From Ampelomyces quisqualis (Eukaryota; Ascomycota; Dothideomycetes; Pleosporales; Phaeosphaeriaceae): a stretch of DNA of 64,000 bases. The notes beneath the pieces are model-generated. The model ran no database searches. It saw nothing but the letters and a program-made list of their open reading frames with translations, and was not told where the DNA came from. How positions within the stretch are numbered: position 1 is the first letter of the stretch; each line of letters opens with the position of its first letter. Below are positions 1 through 11,379 of this stretch, piece by piece. Position numbers and translations under genes: made by a program. The DNA is taken from contig JAGTXZ010000019.1 of the NCBI GenBank assembly GCA_018398575.1, positions 2,356,001-2,420,000 of the forward strand, given 5' to 3'.

Positions 1-429
1 ATTTACACTTAACGCCCCCTAAATCCTTAAGTCTGGAATCAAGAGAATAGTTACTGTCCTTAAGCGGCCAATTCAAGACAATGCTACTGTATGTGCTGCA
101 TAGGATGCCTGGTAGCAGAACACGTTATAGGCCTAAGACCCTAATAATTCTAATCCTTAATAGGGTAGAGCCAAACGTTCTGCTATTATATAGACTTAAT
201 TTGGAGAAGGGGCCTATATTAAAAGCAGCAAACCACACGTATATTGCCTAAACTGTAGGCACATACTTTAACACCTAACTAACAAGCACATAGAGACAAA
301 ACACCTTAGCAACTACCTTTAGTCCAATAGTTGCAGAGAGGTTACAGAATCTATCTACACAAGGCAGCTACTCCTATTTGTTACACTATTACGTCTACAA
401 CTCCTGCAACTGTTTACTACCTAGCAATT

Positions 430-2634
430 CAAACTAGAAATTGTACAGGTACTTCTTAATAGGAACTAGTCTTTTCAAACATTAGAGCGACCCTTATTTT
501 GCCGCTTTGTAGAGTTTCTCTAGCCTAGCACTACTATACCCAGCTGATACAAGTTCACTCTTATGCTTCAGAAACAATACAAGCAGGTAACTAAAAACCT
601 CCTTTCTAATCTTAGCAAATTAACAAAAATCTCAATTGCCCTTAACGCCTAGTCTGCAGCTAACTACCTAAGCTTTTTGGCTATTAAAGCCTATTATATT
701 AACACTAGTTAGCAGATAAGGGAGGTTCTATTAGATTTTGTGCCCTTGCGTAGGCGGCACACTAGGGTTTCTATAGCATCTGATCTTATGCGGGTACTCA
801 AAAACACAAAAACATCAAAACAATTACTAGCAGTTACCTGCGACAACGCTTTAAACAACGGTACCCTTAGCAGAAGCCTAGAAAGCAATCTTGCTAATAA
901 GGGGGTTTCTTAGAACGCAAAGGAAAACACTATACCATGCCTTGCCTATATTATTAACCTAGTAGTGCAGGATATAATAGCCTACCTAAGGCTAACAGCC
1001 TTGCCTGAGATTAAAGGGGCTTAGCAGCTGCAACGCCATTACGTTTACTAGATTAATAATAGCATATTAGTGCCCAACTCCTTGCGAAAGGTATGTTACA
1101 CCCTTTATTACAATTCTTTATCACGCACTAAGCTCCTCTAGATCTAGGCAATTTGTATTGCTATTGATTTGTCCCCTTAACGTTTTAAACAATTCCTGAA
1201 GGTACAATCTGATGTACTGCCAAAAAATTAACTCTGTGTGATTTGAGATGTCAAGACTAGGTGGAATTTAACCTATAATATGTGCGAGCGCGCCTGCTCC
1301 CTAGCCACTTATATTAACAAGTAGCTAGAGCAAGAGATTACACTTAATTGGGCCCTGCAAGGTAGCAGCAGTAATTTATAGAATAATAACGCAGTTGCGG
1401 ACTTTAAGGACCTTAAAAGGCTTTGGCTAGCACCTGCTAAGTAGTTACACCTTAGGGCAATAACACGCATGCTAGCAAACTTCAAAACAGCTACTAACAG
1501 AATTAGTGAAAGCAACACACCTTAGGCCCTGTACATCTAGTTAATATACAACTAACTTTTTGACTTCCTAGATTAAATAACAACTAAGCTATCTAACGAG
1601 GAGGATAAGACTAGCTATTGCAAGAAGTAGCTAGCTGTAGTAAAGGCAGCAGCAGAGAAAGGCAAGAAGAAGTTGTTAAAGTATTATTTACGCACAGATA
1701 AGAAACAAGGATATCTTTACAACGTTACAACTGTCCTTAATCTATTCTAGAAGCTTACTGCATATAAGGTAGGAACTATGTTTATTACACATGTTTATTA
1801 CAGCGCACTGCTAATAACACCTAGGGTAACACATAGGGACCAGACTTTAAACGTACATACTAGCGTCAGTTCCTAGACTACATTAATTGATACAAAAACA
1901 ACCCTGCAGCAACAAACAGAGACTGCACTCTAGTTTGTCCTTTGCAACTACAGCGTCTACCTAAACACTAGTAGTTTAGGAGGCCTCCCTCTTAAACGAC
2001 ACAGTCTAGTAGGTTAAGCGCTAATATCCCTTATGAAACCAACGCAAGCATTAGACTACTTTGTGCAGAAGCTCTCCGCTACCTTAGCACTCCTCTAACT
2101 AGTAAGGAAGATAAAGAAGAGTTATCAAATATACTTGTCTGGTAGCAGGCCAATGTAGACACGTACCTACGCCTAGCCTAGGTAGCTAAAGACGTACTAG
2201 CTGTACAGCTTGCAGAAGTTAGGGTTAAGCGCTTGTTTAATACTGCAAGAGACGTTCTAGGAGATTAACAGCATAGGCTTAGAGCAGAAACAATCCAGAA
2301 GATTATAGTTGTAAAACACGCAATTACTAAGGAGAACGCACAACTAAACTGTTCTACACTACAATTGCTAACTGCAGGATCCTAACACAGCGCTAAGAGT
2401 GTCTAGGATCTACTTAAGCTTCTAGGTCCTATTAATTTTGCTAGTCCAACTAGCTCTAGAATCTAACGTTTTGAGGATTAGACAAGTGATAAGGAGCAAG
2501 AAGGTAACAAAGAAGATAACATTAGGGAATCTGCAACGCCTTCATATAGTGCACTACTCTAGACTCCTTAGTACAAGCAGCGTCTACAGAGGAAGAGATT
2601 AAGGCCTTCTCGTTTCTTAGACTAGCGAGCGTGA
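430..2634 (+). pseudogene. hAT transposase pseudogene (copy 1)
   Basis: Remnant of a hAT transposase, the DDE-type enzyme that cuts and pastes the element. Landmarks in order: a LIGTSLF segment near 455; the LLDFVPLR core block near 730-755; CDNALNNGTLS near 840, typical of the catalytic region; PCLAYIINLVVQD near 940-975; DVKTRWNLTYNM near 1250-1280; and the C-terminal dimerisation domain at about 2140-2330 with ARDVLGD and LRAETIQKI. The frame ends at a TGA at 2632-2634 after a basic tail. Stops are almost all TAG or TAA at positions where relatives have Trp or Gln, as RIP predicts. At least one frame change lies near 540. I could not locate the N-terminal BED zinc finger or a start codon, so the left limit is approximate. 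It cannot encode an active enzyme. Confidence 0.88.
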
Positions 2635-2869
2635 TAAAAAAATGTAATAAACAGTAGCTCTTAACTATCTAAAACAACCTTGGTCAAAAACTGTAATAAA
2701 CATCTATAATAAGCAGATTATAAAGCTTATTAAACAGCTGCAAGATTAGACTATTCCTGCAATAACCTTATTTTAGGATATACGCTAAAATACACTTATT
2801 TCTTTTGCCCTACTTTACTCCTAAGTGACATACTTGTTACAGGCGTTAGATTAGAGGCGCTGCACAAGT

Positions 2870-3052
2870 ATAACCCTATAGCGGGTACACCAACCAAACC
2901 AACAACCTAACCTTAACACCCTAAGCTGTATACCCTAACCTGAACCCTACACTAGCCCCTACATAACCCAAACCCTACCCTACCCCCCTTGTGCTTAACC
3001 CTAACCTAACCCCTACCTATAAGCGGGTACCCCGAACCTATTTACCAGCGTA
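2870..3052 (+). repeat. hAT1 3' subterminal region with CCTAACC-type repeats
   Basis: A stretch of many short CCTAAC, CCCTAA and CCTACC units ends at the hAT1 terminus. The same arrangement occurs at 42385-42562 and, in reverse orientation, at the hAT2 5' end (14494-14650). Subterminal repeats in hAT elements are usually transposase-binding sites; that role is inferred here. The CCCTAA-like units resemble fungal telomere repeats but are irregular and belong to the element. Bases 2875-2879 (CCTAT) are the unoccupied equivalent of the site where gypsy element B sits in hAT2. Confidence 0.75.
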
Positions 3053-3070
3053 CTAGGGAGGAGTGTTCTC

Positions 3071-4337
3071 CTAGGCGCTTCTGTTTCCTGTACAATACAC
3101 CTCCTGATTAGGTTACTCTTAAGTATCTTTATACTTATCTACTTCTACAGCTTTAATCTAACGCACACAAGGCTTTGTGCAGTTACTAGAGTAGTGTCCT
3201 AGCTTACCGCAATTGTAACAACTACTAGGGGTCTTCTGTTGTTCTGGCTTAGGAGTCTTTATAGGAAGACACACTGTTGTAAATTAATAGGCTGGCGCAG
3301 AATTTGTTGGAGCGTTAGTAGTAGTAGTCTAATTTAGCTCCAAATTCTGTTGTAGGGCTAACCTGATTAGCAACTTAGCAGCAGCTAGTGTTATACTTAG
3401 TGTAGGGTTGTTCTTCTGCTCTATATTATATGTAGTAAGGTGTTCTACTATCTGATTGAATAAGTTCTTCTATTGGTGCCTAAATCCTAGGTTAGGGGCT
3501 TGCAACCCTAGCGTAATCTTAGTCTACAAGTAGTAAAACCACTCTAAAGGGGGTACTTGTCCCTTAACTGCAGAACTTAAAAACCTAGCTTTAAATAAGG
3601 GGAACGTTTCCTCCTTTATTATCTGCAATTAATTAAACGCTGCACAGCTTTTGGCTACCTTGTTGCCTATAATAAAATAGGACTTAAGTAGCTTAACTAT
3701 TTGCTTAGCGTTCTGGAATTGCTCTTGATTGGTATCTGATAAATATTGTAGCTTAAGATAGCCCTTAGCTAATCCTATAGTGTAGCCCTATACTAAGGCT
3801 ATGCGTTGTCTTTTGGTCCAATAGTAATCTAAGTTGATTTTAAGTTAATCCTAGATTAAGGCCTGCTATTAGCAGAAGGTAGGATCTTTTCTATTGCTGA
3901 GATCGTCTATATTAGGCGTTTTCTTAGATTGTTAAAGTTAGCAAGAGTCTTTATAGCGATATAAGTACTTAGATGTAGAGCTGTTAAATAAACAGCAGAG
4001 TGCAGAATTGTTCTAGGGTGATTTGGTAGTAGGTAAGGGCTTGTCTGGTCTTACTAATAGAGTTAGTCCTTTCTTAAGGGAATTAATTTCTGCTAGAGCC
4101 TGTTTCAAATCTTGTTGTAATTGATTAACCTCTATTTAGGCAGGGGTTAGATTTGGTGCAGCTCTAGGCTAAGGGGGTTTCTTAGTGTCTGTCTTTTTTA
4201 CTTTGGCACTCTGTTGCTAGGTTGTTACAGTTAATACAGAGTTATCTTAGGGGAAGGCTCCTAGGGTTAGTTCTTTAGGGGGAGTTATTAGCGTTGCCTC
4301 TGATACTCCTAGGTTATTAATAGTCTCTAAGTTTCTA
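3071..4337 (-). pseudogene. gag pseudogene of gypsy A0
   Basis: Capsid/nucleocapsid gene remnant, corresponding to A1 15870-17136. The most secure landmark is a CCHC zinc knuckle near 3180-3225, read on the minus strand as CYNCGKLGHYSSNC, with all four zinc ligands intact. A predicted helical region with the segment ALAEINSLKKG lies near 4110. RIP stops at Gln codons break the frame throughout. The start is approximate because no convincing ATG survives. Confidence 0.8.
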
Positions 4338-4576
4338 TCGTAGCGCTAAACGCAACTTTTCTAAAGTAATCCTAACTGTTATGTTAATAGAAAGATCTAA
4401 ACCTAAAGGCTTTAGCTGTTAGGAGATCTAAGGGATCCTAACTGTGTTTGATAGATTTGAGGTCGCAAACAGATCCAATTTGGATAGGGTTCTAGACGTT
4501 TTAACGCGATCTTTTCAAAAGTAAATAGCAATATTATCTGAATGCTATTACTAGCAGGACAAAGTTTCTCTTGTAA

Positions 4577-4875
4577 TGTAACAACGCAGGTAGGTACAGC
4601 TATTAGGATTAAATTGGATACGTATTAGAGGCATATAGGAGTGCGTGTTGTATTAGAGATTCTGGATTGGCTATACACCTATAGGTCTTGTACAGAAGGA
4701 CAAGAGAAACTTATCCTCTATCTATGCTATAGGCTTATATTTATAGTGGGCGTAGCAGCTAAGTTAGAGCGCTGTCAAAGCGCTTTTAGTCCTGATCTGC
4801 TAGCTTCCTACATAATCTGTTACTAAGCCTTCATAAGGTATTAGATGTAACATGTGTTTGCATGTGCTTGTTACA
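4577..4875 (-). repeat. LTR of gypsy A0 (5' LTR)
   Basis: A 299-bp long terminal repeat starting TGTAAC on the minus strand and ending TGTTACA on the plus strand. It is homologous over its whole length to the LTRs at 15332-15630, 22129-22427, 32647-32945, 39444-39742 and 58143-58441. It holds a TATAAATA promoter-like box. Differences from the other copies are mainly C/T and G/A changes. Confidence 0.92.
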
Positions 4876-6719
4876 TATAGTAATTCTAGCCAAAGTACTC
4901 TACTAGATAAACGTAATTCTTATGTCTTTTATTAAGATAATAACTCTATTACAAGCGTGTATACTCTTCTATTTGCTACAGATATTTATTATATAAGTTC
5001 TCTTGTTTGTCTAGTAGTACTATGCATTAAGTATAGTGTCTGTTTTTTTTTATACTTGTTAGTAGCACTTACTCTTTATAGTTAGCTAGAATTATATAAA
5101 TAGTTAGGTAACACTATTACGTCTGTTAGTTAGCACACTCTAGCTATATACTGTATTTAGCAGCCTCTTTAAGTGCTACAGTTACTAGTTAGTATCTGTC
5201 TTCTATAGTAACTCTCTATTATTAACGCTATAGTTAGTACTTACGCAACAACAGTTTGCTTATGCAGTAATAATATACTTTACTCTTTAGAATAGAATCT
5301 AGAAGCTTAGCTGTTAGGATAAATCTAGCTAGTAGTGTTCTAGGTGTTGTTCTGCGTTGTTATGCCTTATAGTTTAGATTCCTAATAGTAATATATATTA
5401 GCTATACTGCTACGTTACTAGACATTATAAACAACTATGTTTTGTCTACTACTAGTATAACTAGCACAAGAGTTGCACTATCTAGTAAGCGCTATTATAT
5501 TAACTACTACTAATTTTCTAAGTGTAGTTTGTAATACACTCTTATAGGTTTGTTAGGCGTGCCTGTAAAAGAACAGCTAGGTGCGTAAACTATCTTATTA
5601 GTAAATAAGTAATAACTAAGTATAAAGGCAATCTATAACATAATATCCTAGTATATAAATATATGTTAGTTAGGTTAGAAGTTTAGTAACCTAGATGTAA
5701 TTGCTACGTTCTCTTGTATCTATACGTTATCTTATAGCTTAGATTAAATGTTTAACATAGCCTACTACTACTAGTGCTCTAATTAGAACTACAGCTATAA
5801 ATATAGCTTGTGTAGCTATGTGTTAGTAAAGAGGCTGTTAACATTACCTAATATGTATTTTATCCTTTGCAGCTATAATACAAACGCTAGTACAAAAAGA
5901 AAACTAAAGGGCTCTACTATATTATTCCTATTAGTGTTAGTACGCGTGCACTATTTGGCTGCGTATAGCCTACTACTTTGCGTCTGCTATTTCTAAACTA
6001 AAGGGTTTGCTAGCGTGCTGTCTACTTACTGTCTTAAACAGCTTGTTCTATCCTTGTATAGACGCTAATATTAGGCCTATCTACTCTATTACCTTATATT
6101 TAGCTAGAGTATAGTTGCGTTTATATAAGGTGTTGCTATATAAAGCAGGTGCTGCGTTATCTAAAGTAGTATCTATTGCGTTACAGCTATTAGGGCTATG
6201 CTATTATATTATAGTGTTAGGGGTTATAACTAGTATATTGTTAGGTAGTAGGTAGCAACGCGTCTAGTATTAAGCACTGTGTTTAATAAGTCCTGCGTAC
6301 GTTTTAGTGTAAAAGCTATACAGTATGTATATATAATCTATTACTAATTTATTTATACATAACTCTGTAGTTTAGATATAAGAAAACTAAGTGTGCAAAA
6401 ATAGTATTAATATTAGTTACGTAGTGTTAAGGTAGTTACTAGCAGTATCTATTCTATACTGCACAGTCTGTTATCTATAGTAGTCTACTAAAGTCTACTA
6501 TAGCCAATAGTTACTTAACCTATGTACAGAACTATACTAACAGTTATAGGCGCAATAACTAATATTTTTCTTTTTTTTAATATTCTTTATTACTCTAACA
6601 ACTGTTACGTTATTACACTAGAGCTTACTTATTAATAACTAGATTAGTTAGGCTAGCTAACACAGCTTAATAAAGATTAATATTAATAATAATCTTTACG
6701 CTAAAAAATATTAACACTG
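4876..6719. other. Unassigned AT-rich DNA between A0 and element C
   Basis: About 1.8 kb with strong TpA bias and no frame, terminal repeat or family motif that I can recognise on either strand. It abuts the 3' LTR of element C at 6719 and would have been continuous with 48118 onward before C inserted, as judged by the shared ACTG at both edges. It may be RIP-mutated host DNA or an older unrecognised element. Confidence 0.5.
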
Positions 6720-6905
6720 TGTAGTAGAGCGTTATTTACCTCTAAGGCCTATTAGATTTGATATAGAATTGAATATATTATTATTAGGTGTGTCTGTTGT
6801 TTGTTGTTCTCCTCTCTAATAGCCCTTCAGCTATTATATCTTGTCTATGCCCTTAGCTATGCCCTAAGCGTTCTTTAGACTTACTTCCTATGTTACTTTA
6901 CTACA
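6720..6905 (-). repeat. 3' LTR of element C
   Basis: A 186-bp repeat starting TGTAGTAAAG on the minus strand and ending in CA. It is a near match to 47932-48117 with differences mainly of the C/T type. Just inside it, 6906-6915 reads AAGGGAGAGA on the minus strand, a polypurine tract adjoining the 3' LTR as expected for plus-strand priming. This fixes the orientation of C. Confidence 0.88.
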
Positions 6906-6909
6906 TCTC

Positions 6910-7700
6910 TCCCTTAATCTATAGAAAGAGGCCTCTTCTCTTTTATACTAAACGCAAAACTAAAATGCTTAAACAAAAGGACTAACTCCTAAGAAAATAC
7001 AACTCTAAACTTTTTGTAATGTTAAAGTAGTAACTAATAGGCCTTTAGTAAAGAAGCAGTGCCTATTTATAATCTTTTCTATCTCCTTGCGTTACTATCT
7101 AACTCTCTTACCTAAATGCTAAAGCGCTATTAGCCTATGTTATTCTAACTACACCTAGTATTATAGCAGCGTTGCCTAGGCAGACTTGCGTTATAACTGC
7201 AAACGCTTTAGACTACTTCTATTATAATAAGTCTTGCGTTAGCTAACTTTACCTTGCCTTTTAGCCCTACTTTCTTTTAGCTACTCTGCTCTACGTCTCT
7301 CTCTCTTAACCTGCCTAACGCGTAACTTTACTGCTGCTGTACTGCAATTAGTTGCTTAACTTCTCTACCTTGTTAATAGGCGTTCTAACTAGCTCTAGCT
7401 TAGTTTGCATTATCTGCTTGTTACTCTTCTACCTTAATACCTCTATTTGCTTTTAAGGTAACTTATCTGTACGCAGCTACACTACTTTACTCTAGCGTGC
7501 GCTTTGCTCTCTTACTTACTTAGCTACCTCTTTTTGTAATTTAGTGTATTCTTACTTTAGGTCTCTAAGTTCTTAGCTTAGCTGTTGCTAATAGTTACTT
7601 AGTTAACGCCTTACCTTTAGTTAATTAGAATTTTCCTAATACACGTGCCTAACACTTCCTTAGCCTCTTAATTGTACCCTGCCTTTATCTTTAAGCTATA
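6910..7700 (-). pseudogene. Coiled-coil-like frame in the 3' part of element C (function unknown)
   Basis: A minus-strand frame with RIP-type stops, rich in Gln, Glu, Lys and Arg. Around 7500-7600 it reads LRDLK, EYTKLQKEVAK and REQSAR, a heptad-like pattern suggesting a coiled coil. It has the same sense as element C gag-pol and lies between integrase and the 3' LTR. I do not recognise a family. It could be a third gene of C or part of an older insertion whose ends are lost. Confidence 0.4.
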
Positions 7701-7799
7701 ATAAAGAATAAGCTTATCTCTAGGCCTAATAGAGATACTTACTTTCTAGTTTACAGATACCTAGTTAACTGTTCTGGCTACAGTAATGTAATTAACTAG

Positions 7800-9011
7800 A
7801 GTAAGTACTAGTTTATTAATAAGTTAGACTAAACGTGTACTAACATTTGCGCTAGTCAAATTAAACAAGAATAAGAAGCTAAGCTGCTCTCTTATTGCTA
7901 AGCTCTAGTTAGTCTTTGTTGCCCTTAAGTCTGCAGGGAAAACTTTTAGGCCTTATCTACTACTACTTGCTATTAGCCCTTATTTAAGAGCTAAGTAGGC
8001 AAGCTTAGTTGTTAAGACTAATAGGCCTCTGCATATTAACAAGTTGCTTTCTACTCTAAGCAATTACTTTAGCTTTAAGAATAACTCTAGAGCTAAGAAG
8101 CATAAGGTCTACAACGCTTACATTAAGAGCTTAATCCTAAGCTATACTAACTGCGCTATTAACATAGCTTCTATTAAAGGTAAGTCTAAGCACTTATGCA
8201 GTTGCTACGTAAGAGCTAGTTAGACGTTTAAGTCTACTAGCTTGTGTATGCAGTTTAGGTTCTAGGGTAAGCTGCTAAACAATAGTACTTATAGTAACTG
8301 CTTGTTCTCTTCTGCTAAAGAGTAGTATTTAATAAATTATAAGTAGCTAACGCCTTTTTAGTTGTTCTTTTTTATTATTTTCTTAGAGTTATTTACTAAT
8401 TATTTGTAGGCACTCTAGTTATTCTATACAGCGTTAAAGGTACTAGGGCTGTTAAGCCCTTCTATATTACTTCTAGCTCTCTTATTCTTAACAACTTACC
8501 TTCTAAGAACTTGCGCAATTGCAGTTTGCTAACTCTAGCAAAGAAGCTTAGTAGCTTTAGGGCTCTAAGTAAGTCTAGTCTACTAGATTTTGCAAAGTTG
8601 TTAGCTAGGAAGGCTTATTAAAGCCTAGACTTTAATGCTAGCAAGGTCTCTAAAAACTCTTCTAAAGCTAGCTACAACTCTAAGGGGCTCTTAGGCACTC
8701 TATTTCCTAGCAAGCGTTGCATTTCTAGTCTATCTACAAAGAGCTGTAGAGTTAAGAAGTTGCCTTACAAGAAGGCTTAGTTAGATCCTAAGTTAGCTGT
8801 AGTTAATAAGAATGTTAAGGAGGATGCTAACAATACTGTTGTTAATAAGGCTTTAGCTTAGCTTAATATTAGTAGGCCTTTAACTAGTGCAAAGCGTAGC
8901 GTTAATAATGCTAGCCTAGAAGCTAGCAATAGTAATCTATTAGTTAGGAATATTAATATAGATGCCTTAAGTAATAGCTTAGGTAGTCTAAACAACTCTT
9001 CTAATAATTAG
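7800..9011 (+). pseudogene. Antisense coding-like frame 1 inside element C (function unknown)
   Basis: Plus-strand, that is antisense to C gag-pol. From about 7800 to 8330 one frame runs with only a few TAG stops and includes KHKVYNAYIKSLILSYTN. From about 8425 a second frame continues to a TAG at 9009-9011, with FPSKRCISSL and a Ser/Asn-rich tail (LNNSSNN). The segment between the frames (about 8331-8424) ends in TACTAATTATTTGTAG, which resembles a fungal branch point and 3' splice site, so an intron is possible. No domain is recognised. Low stop density in one frame against many stops in the others is the evidence for coding origin. Confidence 0.5.
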
Positions 9012-9639
9012 AGTTCCCTATTGTAGATCTTGTTTTTATAGTAGCTTTTCTATAAAATTAACTCTTCTCTTTTAACGCATCTTTAGAGTTTATAGCTGTA
9101 CCAGAGGGCACTGCTTCTTCTCCCTCCTATAAAAAAGAGGCTTTCTCTTTTTTCTAATTTCTAATTGATTAACGCTCTGTTACTACTATTTGTTATTTTT
9201 TTTTACCTAACTAGCGCGTTGTTAGGCGCGTTGTTTTAACTGCGCGTTACCTAGGCTTTTATTAAAACTCTACCTTACCTTTGCTTCTAAACTCCTATAC
9301 TGTCTTTTTAAGCCTGTTAATTACCTTACTTAGCATAGATTTTTACGCTACTACTTAACATCGCCTGCTTATTTATTTCCTGCTGCGCCTAACGCTGCCT
9401 CTACCTGCTCCTTAATCTTCTTGTAAGTAATAGCCTAGTCCTAAGAGCAGCCTATAGTACTCTTCTACTCTTTCTCTATCTAGTAAGGCTGCTAAGGCTT
9501 TAGCTGTAGTGTATAGGCTGTTGCCTAAGCTACTGCTGTTTAGAGAGCTGTTTGCTAAGCCTAAGGTTGCTAAGAGAATTTTGCCCGCTCTCTAAACTCT
9601 CCTAACAACTTCTCTACTGCCCCTACCTAATGCTGCTGC

Positions 9640-11255
9640 CCTAGCTATAATTAATAAGCTTCTTTAGCAGCTTAAGTACGCGTTGCTCTAAAATTCTTAC
9701 CTGCGCAGTCTTGTTCTGCGTCTATTATACTTGCCTATTACTGTTGCTTTAGAGTTTAGTAATAAGTTCTATAATGCAGTACAGTTAATCTCTAGGGATT
9801 TGCCTAGTTTCTCTAATAATAGCCTAGGCTTTCTTAACAGCAACCTAGGCTTCTTTAACAACAACTTAGGCTTTCCTAAGTTATCTATTAAAGTTCTAAC
9901 AACTCTCTAGGCTTGCAGTAAGCTAGCTAAGACTAAGAGCATAAGTAATAACAAGCTTTAAGCTTAGATAGCCTAGTATTACACACTAACTCTAACAGCC
10001 TTTCTGCCTGCCCCTTAGTCTGTTGCTTAGACATCTTTTGTAAAACTAATCTTCTCTAGCTATTGTAGCAATAAGACTTCTAAGCTTTACATCTATAAGA
10101 AGGTTACTTCCTCTTATAATACTATCTATAACTAATGTAAGCAGATCCTAAATATCTTGTTAGCTGTTTTAGACTAATTTATTTGTAGTTATAGCAATGT
10201 TATCTAGCTAAATTACTATTAAGGTTATTACTTAACTCTAGTATATGCTTTTTAAGGTTAAGACTAACAGAGGAAGCTTTCCTCTGCTACTTGTTAACTA
10301 CGCCCTGTCTTCTAAGCTTATAGAAGAAGGTAGATATATACTAGCTATCTAGTTTAACTCCTTTAACATAAAGACTAATAGAATTTTAGTTAAGGATTAC
10401 TTTTACTTAGGCATAGGCTGCAACTTTCTTAAGAACAACCTAGCTACACTTATTCTATATTACAGTTAGTCTACTTGCACATACCTTAACTCTAGCTAGT
10501 ATAATGTTTAGCCTTATAGCTGTTGCGCAAAGAGCAATTGCAAATACGCTTTTAGTAAGTGTTGTAGTATTATTTATAATAGAAAGTAGCTGCTCTATAG
10601 TGCTTGCACTAACTGCTTCTATAATATAGGCTTTTAGGCTTGTTCCTACATAGGTAAGTTGCTAACTGTTATTTAGAAATACTTTTTTCTAGAGGCTTCT
10701 TTTAGAATTGCGCTAACATTGTAGTAACTTAGGTAATTCTAAGCAATCTGTTAATTGAAATAGCCTAGACGCTTGCAATATCCTGCTAACGCTGCCTATT
10801 TCTGCTGTATAGAGTGTTAGGGAATATGCGTCTTACTCTTAGTTTCTTGTTTTAACCTGCTAAGCTACTATAAGGTTTGATTAGAGTTTGTTTGTTTAGA
10901 GTAGGCTGCTGCGTAATACACCTAATAACAAGAGCTATTGCAGTAGAAGGTCTTGCGTAACTAAAGAGCTGCTAGAGCTCTCTAATAATAGTAACTCTAA
11001 TTTTAATCCTAGTTAGGCTGTTAAACTAGATTCTAAATCTAGGTCTAAAGATAAGGCTAGTAAGTCTATAGATACTGTTGCTAAGAATAATGTTAATAAT
11101 AGAGATAAGATAGAGGTTAATGTTAGTGTACCTGTTAATGCTAGAAATAATGCTGCTGCGTCTTCTAAAGCTTTAGTATATTTAGAAGTTTAGGCTTACG
11201 TGCCTTGTAGCGTAGCGCTAATATAGATTCTAAATAGTAAATATATAGGCTTGTT
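9640..11255 (+). pseudogene. Antisense Cys-rich coding-like frame 2 inside element C (function unknown)
   Basis: A plus-strand frame with RIP-type stops. Near 9810-9880 it has three imperfect copies of a short Asn/Gly/Phe motif (SLGFLNSN, LGFFNNN, LGFPK). At about 10460-10640 there is a Cys-rich part with CCAKSNCKYAFSKCC and CTNC, which could bind metal. From about 10920 the tail is Ser/Asn/Lys-rich (SKSRSKDKASKS). It lies between the integrase of C and its 3' LTR, antisense to gag-pol. No family is recognised. Whether this and the preceding frame are one spliced gene or two cannot be told from the sequence. Confidence 0.5.
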
Positions 11256-11379
11256 TTGCTAGTGTTACTTCTAATAGCTAGTAGGATTATTATAAACTGC
11301 GTCTGTTGTGTACCTTTCTTTACTATCTATTTTTGTTCTTGTAGATGCTTTAAAGCAATTCTAATAACTTTGTATTTAG

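Larger units (their letters stand above)
1..3052 (+). mobile_element. hAT DNA transposon copy 1 (hAT1), 3' part
   Basis: This is the right-hand part of a hAT-superfamily transposon; its left end lies before the window. The segment aligns base for base with hAT2 (24455-27337 plus 42385-42562). The 3' end is placed at 3052, where similarity to hAT2 stops; the terminal bases read inward as TACGCTGGTAAATAGGT, matching the end of hAT2. After the end comes gag DNA of gypsy element A0, so hAT1 appears inserted in A0, and the expected 8-bp target duplication would be 3053-3060 with its partner left of the window. It is clearly RIP-mutated but keeps more CpA and TpG than hAT2. Confidence 0.9.
3053..4875 (-). 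mobile_element. Ty3/gypsy chromovirus family A, copy A0 (5' LTR and gag part)
   Basis: On the minus strand this reads 5' LTR (4577-4875) then gag, and it matches the first 1823 bp of the complete copies A1 and A2. It stops at 3053 because hAT1 is inserted there. The remaining pol, antisense frame and 3' LTR should lie left of the window. The five bases beyond the LTR are TATAG (4876-4880), the presumed half of its target duplication. Confidence 0.88.

Noticed and set aside
1309..1518. 69-codon minus-strand open frame
   Set aside because: Antisense to the hAT transposase pseudogene.
2880..3010. Possible internal telomere repeat (CCCTAA-like units)
   Set aside because: The units are irregular and are part of the hAT end, repeated at 42385-42562 with the same layout.
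4641..4826. 61-codon open frame
   Set aside because: Lies wholly inside the A0 LTR; the equivalent positions in other LTR copies are not open.
5808..5996. 62-codon open frame in unassigned DNA
   Set aside because: No motif, composition typical of mutated AT-rich DNA, no conserved copy to compare.
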